Shown here: one piece after another, positions 8,263 through 14,875 of the stretch
Position numbering within the stretch: position 1 is the stretch's first letter
Layout of the letters: every line of letters starts with the position of its first letter
From: Rhodospirillaceae bacterium
GTDB lineage: Bacteria; Pseudomonadota; Alphaproteobacteria; MPNO01; UBA2964
Direction of reading: 5' to 3'
NCBI GenBank assembly: GCA_002724505.1
Contig: PBOV01000171.1
Span: 1-15,885, forward strand
Length of the DNA: 15,885 nt
Notes under the pieces: generated by a model
Database searches by the model: none
Seen by the model: only the letters and a program-made list of their open reading frames with translations
What the model was told of the DNA's origin: nothing
Translations under genes and position numbers: made by a program

Positions 8263-8292
8263 ATTGAAATATACCTACCGGTTTATTTCAAT
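8263..8292. promoter_or_regulatory. Inverted repeat, candidate operator upstream of crtB
   Basis: Two perfect 9-base arms, ATTGAAATA (8263-8271) and TATTTCAAT (8284-8292), flank a 12-base GC-containing centre (TACCTACCGGTT). They lie about 90-120 bases before crtB. This geometry suits a dimeric regulator. No regulator gene is in the window, so the binding protein is unknown. Confidence 0.3.
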
Positions 8293-8410
8293 TGCGCTGC
8301 CGTAAGCAAGATCCCATCGGATTAGCAAAACCCTCGAATAATCTTTATGTGCCTAGCCCAGCAGATTCAAGACCAGCTAAAGCATCTCTATTCTAAGGAA
8401 TCTCAGTACT

Positions 8411-8439
8411 TTGGACTGCAAAAGAATCGCCGATATCTT
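8411..8439 (+). promoter_or_regulatory. Candidate sigma70-type promoter for the agarase-like gene
   Basis: TTGGAC (8411-8416) and TATCTT (8434-8439) are separated by 17 bases. A transcript would start near 8446, leaving a leader of roughly 57 bases before the TTG start. The match is moderate and made by eye. Confidence 0.35.
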
Positions 8440-8502
8440 GTAAGAACGGGTCTAGGTCACAAAGATAATTATGGTCACTAATACAGAAAAAGAGATAAGT
8501 AT

Positions 8503-9573
8503 TTGAGAACCACCCAAATCGACTCTGACGGATATTTCACGCTCGACCGGCGGGACGGTCGCTGGTGGCTGATCACGCCTGAAGGAGATCGCTTCTTCAC
8601 TTTGGGAGTGAATCACATCGACCCTGCGACCATGCGTTATACCGAAAATATCGACATATGGCGTAATAAGTACCGCAGTAGCACACAGACGTGGATTAAA
8701 GAATCAGTGGTCCCAAATCTCAATAAATGGGGATTTAACTCGGTCGGCTGGACTCAAGAAGTCACAATCAGAAACTACCCGCATTCATCGGGTTTTTCAG
8801 CGGAAGATTACAAGACTTTAGATATGCCTTACTGCCACCTGCTGCCATTCACCGAATCGCACCAGTGGGACCAGTTCTCACGGCACTACGATTTCTTAAG
8901 TCCGGAATGGGAAGATTGGTGCGACTATGTCGCACGCGCTCATGTCGCAGAGCTTTCCGAAGATCCGAACCTGATCGGTTACTTCTATAGCGACTGCCCA
9001 ACCTGGGTTCACACACGACCGGTCAACGCGTGGCGAGGCCCGATATTTGATCCCGAGAAACTGAACTCTGAGACTGGTCGCAAAGCATTATCCGATCTCG
9101 CACACCGCTACTACAAAACCACACACGATGCTATTAGACGATACGACACGCATCACTTGATCCTCGGCGACAGGTACGAGGCAACTGAATCGATCCCGAT
9201 GGAAATCGTGAATTCTGCACTTCCGTACATTGACATAATGTCCTTCCAAGATTTCAAAGAACCTGTCATTCACCTAGATGACTGGTATAGAAAAACTGAT
9301 AAACCAGTGCTGCTCGCCGATTCCGCAGGCATGAAGTGGAACACCAAACCGGGTGAAATATCACCAAACGATGGTAAGTGGTACTCGGAAGTGCTTTCAG
9401 AGCTCCGAAATAACCCGGGCTGTATCGGATTTCACATATGCGGCGCCTATCAGCGAAATCGAGCCCGTCGCTATGGACTGATCGACGAAATGGAGATCCC
9501 CGACCACGAAAATATCGATTTGATAACCGCTGCTAACCTAGAGACTAAGGGATGGGTCGATTCTGGCAATTAA
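8503..9573 (+). CDS. Agarase/GH50-like TIM-barrel glycoside hydrolase homologue
   Basis: This 356-residue protein without signal peptide resembles the N-terminal strand and barrel of GH50-type beta-agarases and relatives. Marks in order: GRWWLITPEGDRFFTLGVNH (19-38); WGFNSVGW (76-83); DPNLIGYFYSDCPTW (154-168); LILGDRYEA (219-227); IDIMSFQDF (243-251); DKPVLLADSAG (266-276); CIGFHICGAYQ (307-317). In clan GH-A enzymes the acid/base and nucleophile are Glu in the GYF-x-x-E and KPV-x-x-x-E regions. Here these places read Asp164 and Asp273. Activity on a galactan-like polysaccharide is therefore uncertain; the fold is the safer claim. The start is TTG at 8503 with AGAG about 8 bases upstream; an in-frame TAA at 8479 prevents a longer product. 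It stands alone between crt genes and the tRNA remnant. Confidence 0.7.
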   Translation: MRTTQIDSDGYFTLDRRDGRWWLITPEGDRFFTLGVNHIDPATMRYTENIDIWRNKYRSSTQTWIKESVVPNLNKWGFNSVGWTQEVTIRNYPHSSGFSAEDYKTLDMPYCHLLPFTESHQWDQFSRHYDFLSPEWEDWCDYVARAHVAELSEDPNLIGYFYSDCPTWVHTRPVNAWRGPIFDPEKLNSETGRKALSDLAHRYYKTTHDAIRRYDTHHLILGDRYEATESIPMEIVNSALPYIDIMSFQDFKEPVIHLDDWYRKTDKPVLLADSAGMKWNTKPGEISPNDGKWYSEVLSELRNNPGCIGFHICGAYQRNRARRYGLIDEMEIPDHENIDLITAANLETKGWVDSGN

Positions 9574-9642
9574 TCTGACATCTAACAGAGATCATTCCGA
9601 TGGATATCGGCGGTAGGTGTTCCCAGTAGGTACGACAGGCGA

Positions 9643-9663
9643 CCGAATCAGCGAATTATTCGG
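9643..9663 (+). terminator. Weak hairpin after the agarase-like gene
   Basis: Arms CCGAAT and ATTCGG enclose a 9-base loop, followed by a mixed T-containing tail. It lies 70 bases after the stop and may help end the + strand transcript. Confidence 0.3.
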
Positions 9664-9693
9664 TGCTATTGGGTTCTCTTAGGGTCAACTAAC

Positions 9694-9727
9694 AGAAAAG
9701 CCCCCACATTTCTGCGAGGGCTTCTCT
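9694..9727 (-). terminator. Terminator following the tRNA 3' fragment
   Basis: AGAAAAGCCC (9694-9703) pairs with GGGCTTCTCT (9718-9727), apart from one or two mismatches or bulges. Read on the minus strand the hairpin ends in GGGCTTTTCTGTT, a good intrinsic terminator 16 bases after the tRNA CCA end. On the + strand the T tract is poorer, but it could also serve the agarase-like gene. Confidence 0.6.
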
Positions 9728-9742
9728 AGTTTATTTGCAGTT

Positions 9743-9780
9743 TGGTGGAGCTTGTGGGACTCGAACCCACTACCTCCGAC
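9743..9780 (-). pseudogene. tRNA 3'-end fragment (possibly tRNA-Ala), candidate attachment site
   Basis: On the minus strand these bases read as the second half of a tRNA: GTCGG (3' strand of an anticodon stem), AGGTA (variable loop), GTGGG-TTCGAGT-CCCAC (complete T arm), AAGCTCC (3' acceptor strand), A (discriminator) and CCA. The AGCTCCACCA ending is common in tRNA-Ala, but the anticodon is missing so identity is open. No GGAGCTT or GGGGCTT 5' acceptor strand, D arm or paired 5' anticodon strand exists in the 100 bases upstream. Site-specific integrases commonly use tRNA 3' ends and leave such a fragment at the far end of the inserted element. No integrase gene is in the window. Confidence 0.65.
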
Positions 9781-9891
9781 TAGCTCGAGCGCTGTGCTCT
9801 GAGAGTGAATCAGTCAACACTGTACGGACAGTTATGATGTATCGGAATTGAGATTTTTCAGAGTTTCGAAACTGGCGTTTCGTCCGTGATT

Positions 9892-10914
9892 TCACATTCG
9901 AATGATTGTTTGCAGCTGAGTAGTTGGGCTCATCAAAGCCTCGAAATGTTCTTGTATTTCATCGAGCGTGATGACGCTTGTATCCGTCATTAGTGACGAT
10001 GCCGAGATTTTCCCTCTGGCCATTAGATCCAGTGCGATTTTCCAGTCCCCTGGCAATCCTCCCCAACTTGATCTGAAGTCAATCTCACGCGCCATCCATT
10101 CCGCCGGGAGTAGCGGGAGTGGTTCCCACGGCACTGCAACAAGCACGACCTGGCCGGCCCTGCGTACAGCATCAAATGCCTGTTGTAACGTGTTTTTCAA
10201 TCCGGCGCAGTCAAACACGACACTGGGACCGTGGCCGTCTGTAAGTTCAACCATCCGTTCCACGGGATCCTGCTCGAACGGATCGATTACGGTTTGTGCA
10301 CCCACCGCCAGTGCCGCATCCGAGCGCCCCGGCGCCGGCTCGGAAACGATTACATTTGCCCCGGCAGCACGAGCAGCCTGCGTAACCAGTAGACCTATTG
10401 GACCTGCACCAAACACACCTACTGTGTCCCCAAGCCTAAGCGATGATCTACGTACTGCATGGACGGCCACCGAACACGGCTCGGTCAGAGCGGCAACCTC
10501 GTCCGTGACACCCTCGGGTATCGGGAGTGGTGCCCAATCATCTAGAACCGTGTACTCCGCGTACCCCCTGGTTCGGGTATCGGTAAAACCCATCGTGCGG
10601 TAGTTGTACCTGGGATGACTCTTGGTGGGCGGTTCCTTGCCAACGGGCCACTCCCCACCTCCACCAACAACGCGATCGCCTTCTTTCCAGCGTGTCACGC
10701 CGGCACCTGACGCCGAGATGATTCCTGCGAACTCGTGTCCAAGGACCGCACCGCTTGGTGCGAGGTCGTGCATGAATGCGTGCACGTCAGTACCGCATAT
10801 TGCTGATTTGTTGACCTTTATCAAGACCTGCCCGGGTCCCGGTTCTGGCATAGGTATGTCGGTAACTTCGAACTGTTGTTTGCTGAGATATACGGCGGCT
10901 TTCATGTTGGTCAC
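9892..10914 (-). CDS. Zinc-dependent medium-chain alcohol dehydrogenase (threonine/sorbitol dehydrogenase type)
   Basis: This is a 340-residue NAD(P)-dependent dehydrogenase of the MDR superfamily. Catalytic zinc ligands are visible: Cys40 (ICGTD), His60-Glu61 (GHEF) and Glu145 (TEPCSV). The Rossmann motif GAGPIG lies at 169-174 and a likely adenosine-binding acid in VSEP. The lobe at about 88-110, which in many relatives carries four cysteines for a structural zinc, contains none. The GTG start overlaps the preceding small gene's stop as GTGA; ATG 10905, giving MKAAVY, is the alternative. Base composition differs from the left part: a counted 60-base line (10081-10140) is 63% GC against 45% in crtI, suggesting separate origin. 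The substrate is an unknown polyol, sugar or amino alcohol. Confidence 0.85.
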   Translation of the reverse strand: MTNMKAAVYLSKQQFEVTDIPMPEPGPGQVLIKVNKSAICGTDVHAFMHDLAPSGAVLGHEFAGIISASGAGVTRWKEGDRVVGGGGEWPVGKEPPTKSHPRYNYRTMGFTDTRTRGYAEYTVLDDWAPLPIPEGVTDEVAALTEPCSVAVHAVRRSSLRLGDTVGVFGAGPIGLLVTQAARAAGANVIVSEPAPGRSDAALAVGAQTVIDPFEQDPVERMVELTDGHGPSVVFDCAGLKNTLQQAFDAVRRAGQVVLVAVPWEPLPLLPAEWMAREIDFRSSWGGLPGDWKIALDLMARGKISASSLMTDTSVITLDEIQEHFEALMSPTTQLQTIIRM

Positions 10915-11084
10915 TTCGGCTCGTCGGTGCGATAAAAAACGCGTTCATCCAGACGATTGTCTTCATAGCGGCATACCGCTTTGACAGCGTCGTCACCAGC
11001 GAATTCGATAGATATCAAGTTCAGTCGTTCACCACTTGGCTCAACCACAATCGTTGAGCCGCTTATCAGATCTTCAAGCCTCAT
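10911..11084 (-). CDS. Small 57-residue protein resembling the N-terminal tip of DISARM/SNF2-type helicases
   Basis: Starting at ATG 11084 the product begins MRLEDLISGS and ends ERVFYRTDEPK. The pattern, an opening LxDLxxGxxV, a middle hydrophobic stretch IEFAGDDAV, then RYEDN-R-x-x-ER-x-x-YR-x-DEP, is what I recall at the extreme N-terminus of long SNF2-like helicases of the DrmD type and related DUF3883-containing proteins. There that element continues into about a thousand residues. Here a TGA follows directly after DEPK and overlaps the dehydrogenase GTG (GTGA). It may be a truncated remnant kept as an upstream coupled reading frame, or a stand-alone small domain. The ribosome binding site is weak. 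The similarity is from memory and not verified by search. Confidence 0.5.
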   Translation of the reverse strand: MRLEDLISGSTIVVEPSGERLNLISIEFAGDDAVKAVCRYEDNRLDERVFYRTDEPK

Positions 11085-11117
11085 TGCAGATCACATTTCC
11101 TTGGGTCTGGGCCCTTC

Positions 11118-11138
11118 GAAAAAGGTAGATCCTTTTTC
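11118..11138 (-). terminator. Hairpin after the DUF3604 gene
   Basis: A perfect 8-base inverted repeat, GAAAAAGG and CCTTTTTC with loop TAGAT, sits 10 bases after the stop of the DUF3604 gene. On the minus strand the T-rich arm comes last, as in an intrinsic terminator, though there are no extra Ts beyond the stem. It separates the sulfatase module from the small gene and dehydrogenase. Confidence 0.5.
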
Positions 11139-11147
11139 TAGATTGTC

Positions 11148-13475
11148 TTATCCAAGCTTTTCAGCAAAGACCGGGCTAACCCAGGCCATCTCCATGTCTT
11201 GTTGAACAATTTTTACCCAGTAAGCGTTAACACCAGGTTGGACGTTTTGATCAAGAACCGTGAATGTTGACCTGTCTGATACTGCTTCTGGCGCAAGTTC
11301 TAAAGTTATATTTCTATTGGAGTGACCGAGATTAACCTGCATCGGACCATCTTGAAGCTGAGCTAAAGTGCCAGTAACCCTGACGGAATCTCCCGGAGCA
11401 TGTGCCATACGCCTAAGTGCCTGCTTTTCGCCGTGAGCCGCAAATGTTGGGCCGACGATTAGAGATGAATTCATTGCAAAAGAGATTTCTGCATCAGTGG
11501 TTTTTGATAAATCAAAAACCAAACCGCTAGGATAACCACAGGCCCACCCGTTCAACGCAAGTTTAGAGGCACCAACCCGCTCATAATTTGAACGAGGGCT
11601 ATCGAACCTGATAGGACTTACCTCACCTATTTCTCCATCTGAAACGTACACATGGCCATCCCAACGAATTCCCGAGTAACTTGACCACCGACTTGCTCCA
11701 TCCCAAAGAACACGAATTTTGTTTCCGGTCGGAGGTCCTGAAATCACTTCGGTGTGTATCAAATCAAGTCCACGATAAACCTCGATCCGCTCCAAAGGTG
11801 CAGTACCCTCAACATCGACTTTGATCTCACATTTAGTGCCGCAAGAATATTTTTCACCTATAAAATGGCCATCCACTGTTACTCCAGCCCTTATGCGCGC
11901 ACCCGTCGTCGCATATACCCGTTTCGCTTTCATTGCTTCTAAAATGCTCTTCAATGTCAGTTGGTCGGCATAAATACCAGTCAACCCACCTTTCGAATAC
12001 CTACGTTCCTGGAAACCAGGTCTATCGTCACCAGCTCGACCCGTATGGCAATCATTGCCGCCAACAAAACCCATTTCATAACCTTTACCAATAGATTCCC
12101 TCAGAATCCATTCGAATGAGCCATGCGTGGAAGTCACTTCGATCGCGGGTTCCAAAGTTGGATCATGCCACTCCAAATTGGCATGAGTGCCACCTACGTG
12201 TGGGGTTATTACAGTGTCAGTCCCTCGATAATAGTTATGTAGGTCTTTAACGTGCGGGAGATCTGTCTCATCTGGCCTGCCTAATTTATCCGCACCTCTC
12301 CAACGTTTCATCGGTCGGTCGAATCGACCGAAATAAACGTTGTGGTGCCCTCCTACCTCCACTGCGCCAGACCATTCGTAACCAGGTAACGGTACAAATC
12401 TTCCGGGCTCGTGATACGCCTTTTCTTCGACTTGCTGAACTTCATATTCATCAGTGGAATGAGCTGAATCATTACGCTGGTAACCGGCAAAATCTAATGC
12501 AGATACATCTCTTGCGTAAGCGAAGTAATCTCCGATCTTAGATGCGTCACCAATTTGACCGGAATGAGGGTCTCCCCAGAAAAGCTTGAGCGTGGGAAGT
12601 TTCTGACTTATACGTATTTGGTTGCTACTGGCTAAAAGACCGTTTTCTGCATCTTCTATATCTATTCGAGTAGCACCCTCTTCCGTGAAAACCGCTCCTT
12701 CAATTCTGTGCACGCCTCCATCTTCTTCCGAAAACTCCAGACTATTCCCACCCGGAAGAACCAAGCCGGGAGCATTTATTTCAATTTTTCCACGATATTT
12801 TTCAGCAGGATTACCCCATATATCCGAAGCCTTAAGCTGTAGGGCGAAACCGGATCCAAGTTCTATATCTGAAGGTGCAATAGCTGAAAGCTCTGAAGCA
12901 TCGCCACCACTAATTCGCAATACTGCTGGTGTAGCACTGCCTGTTGACGAACCCTGTAGTACTAATAAGTTGGTATCTTGCTGCCCAACTTCGGCTGCTT
13001 TTACGCTATCTGATTTTGTTTCAGCCCCCATAGGAGTCCAAGTATCAGGACCAGATCCTGAAGGGTTCACTTCACAAAGAAAATTACGGCGAGGTTCATA
13101 GAAGGTCTGGGCGCGTAAACCTGCACCACCGCCACTTCGGTCTCCGAGGATGATATCGATGGAATCTCCCTCGGCTAATTTGCCTGACATGAGGGTTACT
13201 ACGAAAGACTTGTGATCAGGCAGATGAACTGAGGCAGCACACCCGGGCGGGGGTACAAGATTCAGATAGCCATCTGCAGCCGGATCTTCCACCTGTGGTT
13301 TAGCCCAATCGGAATCAGAATCTGTCCATATAGTTAGGGTGCCCCCACGCGCCACGCCGATAGTTCCAGCGATGTATCGAAGGGTTATACACGCAAGTTC
13401 TCCAGCTTCAATTTGCTGAGGTGATACTAGTTCTAATTTGCCCCATTTATTTTCTTCATGGTCGTTTGAGCTCAC
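11148..13475 (-). CDS. DUF3604 (PHP-like metallohydrolase) protein
   Basis: This 775-residue protein lacks a signal peptide. Residues 1-290 are beta-rich Ig-like segments. The catalytic-looking part is about 296-540, with metal-ligand motifs typical of PHP-superfamily DUF3604 proteins: WGDPHSG (Asp302, His304), PGYEWSG (Glu367), GGHHN (His377-378), THP-like segment ITPHVGGTHAN (His426, His431), TSTHGS (His451), GGNDCHTGR (Asp475, His477) and YATTGARI (521-528). The C-terminal 230 residues are again beta-sandwich-like. The start is GTG at 13475, preceded by GAGGG with a 6-base gap. It follows the sulfatase by 33 bases. DUF3604 genes often stand beside sulfatases, but the reaction is not established; hydrolysis of a phosphate or sulfate ester is possible. 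Family confidence is good, function unknown. Confidence 0.82.
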   Translation of the reverse strand: MSSNDHEENKWGKLELVSPQQIEAGELACITLRYIAGTIGVARGGTLTIWTDSDSDWAKPQVEDPAADGYLNLVPPPGCAASVHLPDHKSFVVTLMSGKLAEGDSIDIILGDRSGGGAGLRAQTFYEPRRNFLCEVNPSGSGPDTWTPMGAETKSDSVKAAEVGQQDTNLLVLQGSSTGSATPAVLRISGGDASELSAIAPSDIELGSGFALQLKASDIWGNPAEKYRGKIEINAPGLVLPGGNSLEFSEEDGGVHRIEGAVFTEEGATRIDIEDAENGLLASSNQIRISQKLPTLKLFWGDPHSGQIGDASKIGDYFAYARDVSALDFAGYQRNDSAHSTDEYEVQQVEEKAYHEPGRFVPLPGYEWSGAVEVGGHHNVYFGRFDRPMKRWRGADKLGRPDETDLPHVKDLHNYYRGTDTVITPHVGGTHANLEWHDPTLEPAIEVTSTHGSFEWILRESIGKGYEMGFVGGNDCHTGRAGDDRPGFQERRYSKGGLTGIYADQLTLKSILEAMKAKRVYATTGARIRAGVTVDGHFIGEKYSCGTKCEIKVDVEGTAPLERIEVYRGLDLIHTEVISGPPTGNKIRVLWDGASRWSSYSGIRWDGHVYVSDGEIGEVSPIRFDSPRSNYERVGASKLALNGWACGYPSGLVFDLSKTTDAEISFAMNSSLIVGPTFAAHGEKQALRRMAHAPGDSVRVTGTLAQLQDGPMQVNLGHSNRNITLELAPEAVSDRSTFTVLDQNVQPGVNAYWVKIVQQDMEMAWVSPVFAEKLG

Positions 13476-13508
13476 GACTAGCCCTCATTTCATGAATTGA
13501 TGATTGCG

Positions 13509-14849
13509 CTAATTAACCGGAAGAGTCTCTTTATTCATTTGCGCAAAAACTGGAGTGAGTCGTTTTCTTGCAGTGGCCTGTTCCGCGTTATCACTTTGCG
13601 ATTGAATGGTGTTCTCTTCTTCAGGATCAGCATCTAGGTCATAAAGACGCCCATCATCATAAAGTTTCCATCGGTGGTCCCTTATAAACCTGGCATCATC
13701 TCGAATGCCGACGGTATTGGAACTCATAGGCTCAAAGTGAAAAAACATCCACTCACGCGGATTACCTTGTTCTCCCTTTAGTTGAGGCAGAAAAGATCTT
13801 CCATCCATAACGTAATCATCCGGAGGAGATATACCAGCAGCATCTAATATCGTCGGCATAAAATCTGACGAGTCGACCAAATCTGTCGGTGTCGATCCCT
13901 CAGGTATGGTGCCAGGCCAGGTGCAGATCAGCGGCACATGCGTACCGCGGTCTAAGGTCAGACCTTTGCCACCACACGAAGTCATATGATTGTGCGTTAT
14001 ATTGCAGACTTCCTGTGGAGCACCATTGTCACCTACGTAAATCACAAGTGTGTTGTCCGCAATACCGAGTTCATTCAGCTTCTGGTTGACGCGTCCAATT
14101 ACCTTGTCGTGGTATGCCACCATACTTCCGTACCAAAGTTCTGGATCATCGACATCACCACCCTTGTGCACTCCACCAAAAGTCTTGGCACTCTTTGCTT
14201 CTTCGGAGTTAGACGGTGGTTCGAAACTTGCGAATGCAGAGTCATCAGGTGTCGGTTCGAATGGCCCATGTGTCAAAGCCATCGGGAAATACACAAAGAA
14301 TTCTTCGTCTTTGTTACGCTCGATGAAGTCAATGGCATAATCGGCAAACACGTCATCGCCATATAGACCGTCCGTATCATCACGATATGAGCCATTCTCA
14401 TAAATCACCGGATCCTTATATCGTGATCCTTTAGCTTCCGTATGATGAGCGTGCCATACACAGTATTCATCGAAACCAGCATCTTCTATCTTTTGACCTT
14501 TGCCTCTTAGTTCCGGTCTCACCCCTGGAGGATTGTAAGAATATAGTTGCCATTTTCCAGATATACATGTCTTGTAACCAGCGTCTGAAAACACGTGGCC
14601 AAAAGTTTTCTCATCCGGAGCCATTAGCCCGAAACCGATGTAATTTCGGAAGTTGTACTTTCCGGTCATAAGCTGGACACGGGTTGGTGTACATAATGGC
14701 TGAACATGGGCGTTTTCGAAACGGGCACCATTTTCTGCCATTTCGTCTAATACAGGGGTCCTGTAAGAGGTTCCACCGTTGCAACCTATGACCTCGTAAC
14801 CGAGGTCATCAGACATGATTAGAACTATGTTCGGGCGCCTTGTGGTCAT
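13509..14849 (-). CDS. Formylglycine-dependent sulfatase (type I, arylsulfatase family)
   Basis: This 446-residue type I sulfatase hydrolyses sulfate esters. N-terminal metal ligands are Asp14-Asp15 (MSDDLGY). The formylglycine motif CTPTR has Cys53 as the residue to be oxidised. The second signature is GYKTCISGKW (91-100) with Lys99, then THGPF (193-197), GDNGAP with Asp274-Asn275, and GGKGLTLDRGTHVP (293-306). The C-terminal RLYDLDADPEEENTI is typical of the family. There is no signal peptide, so the enzyme is predicted to be cytoplasmic, unlike many polysaccharide sulfatases. It would need a formylglycine-generating enzyme or anSME encoded elsewhere. AGGGG lies 7 bases before the ATG. It lies 26 bases after the permease gene and 33 before DUF3604, one operon. 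Specific substrate unknown. Confidence 0.92.
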   Translation of the reverse strand: MTTRRPNIVLIMSDDLGYEVIGCNGGTSYRTPVLDEMAENGARFENAHVQPLCTPTRVQLMTGKYNFRNYIGFGLMAPDEKTFGHVFSDAGYKTCISGKWQLYSYNPPGVRPELRGKGQKIEDAGFDEYCVWHAHHTEAKGSRYKDPVIYENGSYRDDTDGLYGDDVFADYAIDFIERNKDEEFFVYFPMALTHGPFEPTPDDSAFASFEPPSNSEEAKSAKTFGGVHKGGDVDDPELWYGSMVAYHDKVIGRVNQKLNELGIADNTLVIYVGDNGAPQEVCNITHNHMTSCGGKGLTLDRGTHVPLICTWPGTIPEGSTPTDLVDSSDFMPTILDAAGISPPDDYVMDGRSFLPQLKGEQGNPREWMFFHFEPMSSNTVGIRDDARFIRDHRWKLYDDGRLYDLDADPEEENTIQSQSDNAEQATARKRLTPVFAQMNKETLPVN

Positions 14850-14875
14850 TTGATTACCCCTAGCTGTATTACGGG

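Larger units (their letters stand above)
8172..8502. other. Divergent intergenic region between crtB and the agarase-like gene
   Basis: These 331 bases contain no convincing gene. The crtB-proximal half is AT-rich and carries two inverted-repeat elements: ATTGAAATA/TATTTCAAT, and CAATCAAA (8221-8228) with TTTGATTG (8259-8266). The other half holds a plausible promoter for the + strand gene. On the minus strand TTGCGC, 17 bases, TATTAG ends about 27 bases before crtB and is the best crt promoter candidate I can see, but it is weak. Confidence 0.5.
9574..9891. other. Non-coding stretch with tRNA remnant and terminators
   Basis: No coding region is supported in these 318 bases. They contain short hairpins after the agarase-like gene (CCGAT/ATCGG at 9597-9610; CCGAAT/ATTCGG at 9643-9663), a strong hairpin at 9694-9727, the tRNA 3' fragment, and a perfect 12-base palindrome AGTTTCGAAACT (9862-9873) just after the dehydrogenase gene end. 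Confidence 0.55.

Noticed and set aside
8347..8481. A 44-codon + strand frame starting at ATG 8347, in the same frame as the agarase-like gene and stopped by TAA 8479.
   Set aside because: The translation shows no recognisable motif or convincing ribosome binding site, and the agarase-like domain is complete without it. It is probably chance, though a lost N-terminal extension cannot be fully excluded.
9743..9840. A complete tRNA gene on the minus strand.
   Set aside because: No 5' acceptor strand complementary to AAGCTCC, no D arm and no 7-base anticodon loop with T33 can be formed in the bases upstream of the T arm, even allowing a long variable arm.
9968..10603. A 211-codon + strand frame opposite the dehydrogenase gene.
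   Set aside because: It is rich in Ser, Thr, Ala and Pro from reading the antisense of a GC-rich gene. The minus-strand frame carries the zinc and Rossmann motifs and is clearly the real gene.
12622..13101. A 159-codon + strand frame opposite the DUF3604 gene.
   Set aside because: Low-complexity Ser/Pro-rich translation without any domain, fully inside the coding region of a well-supported protein.
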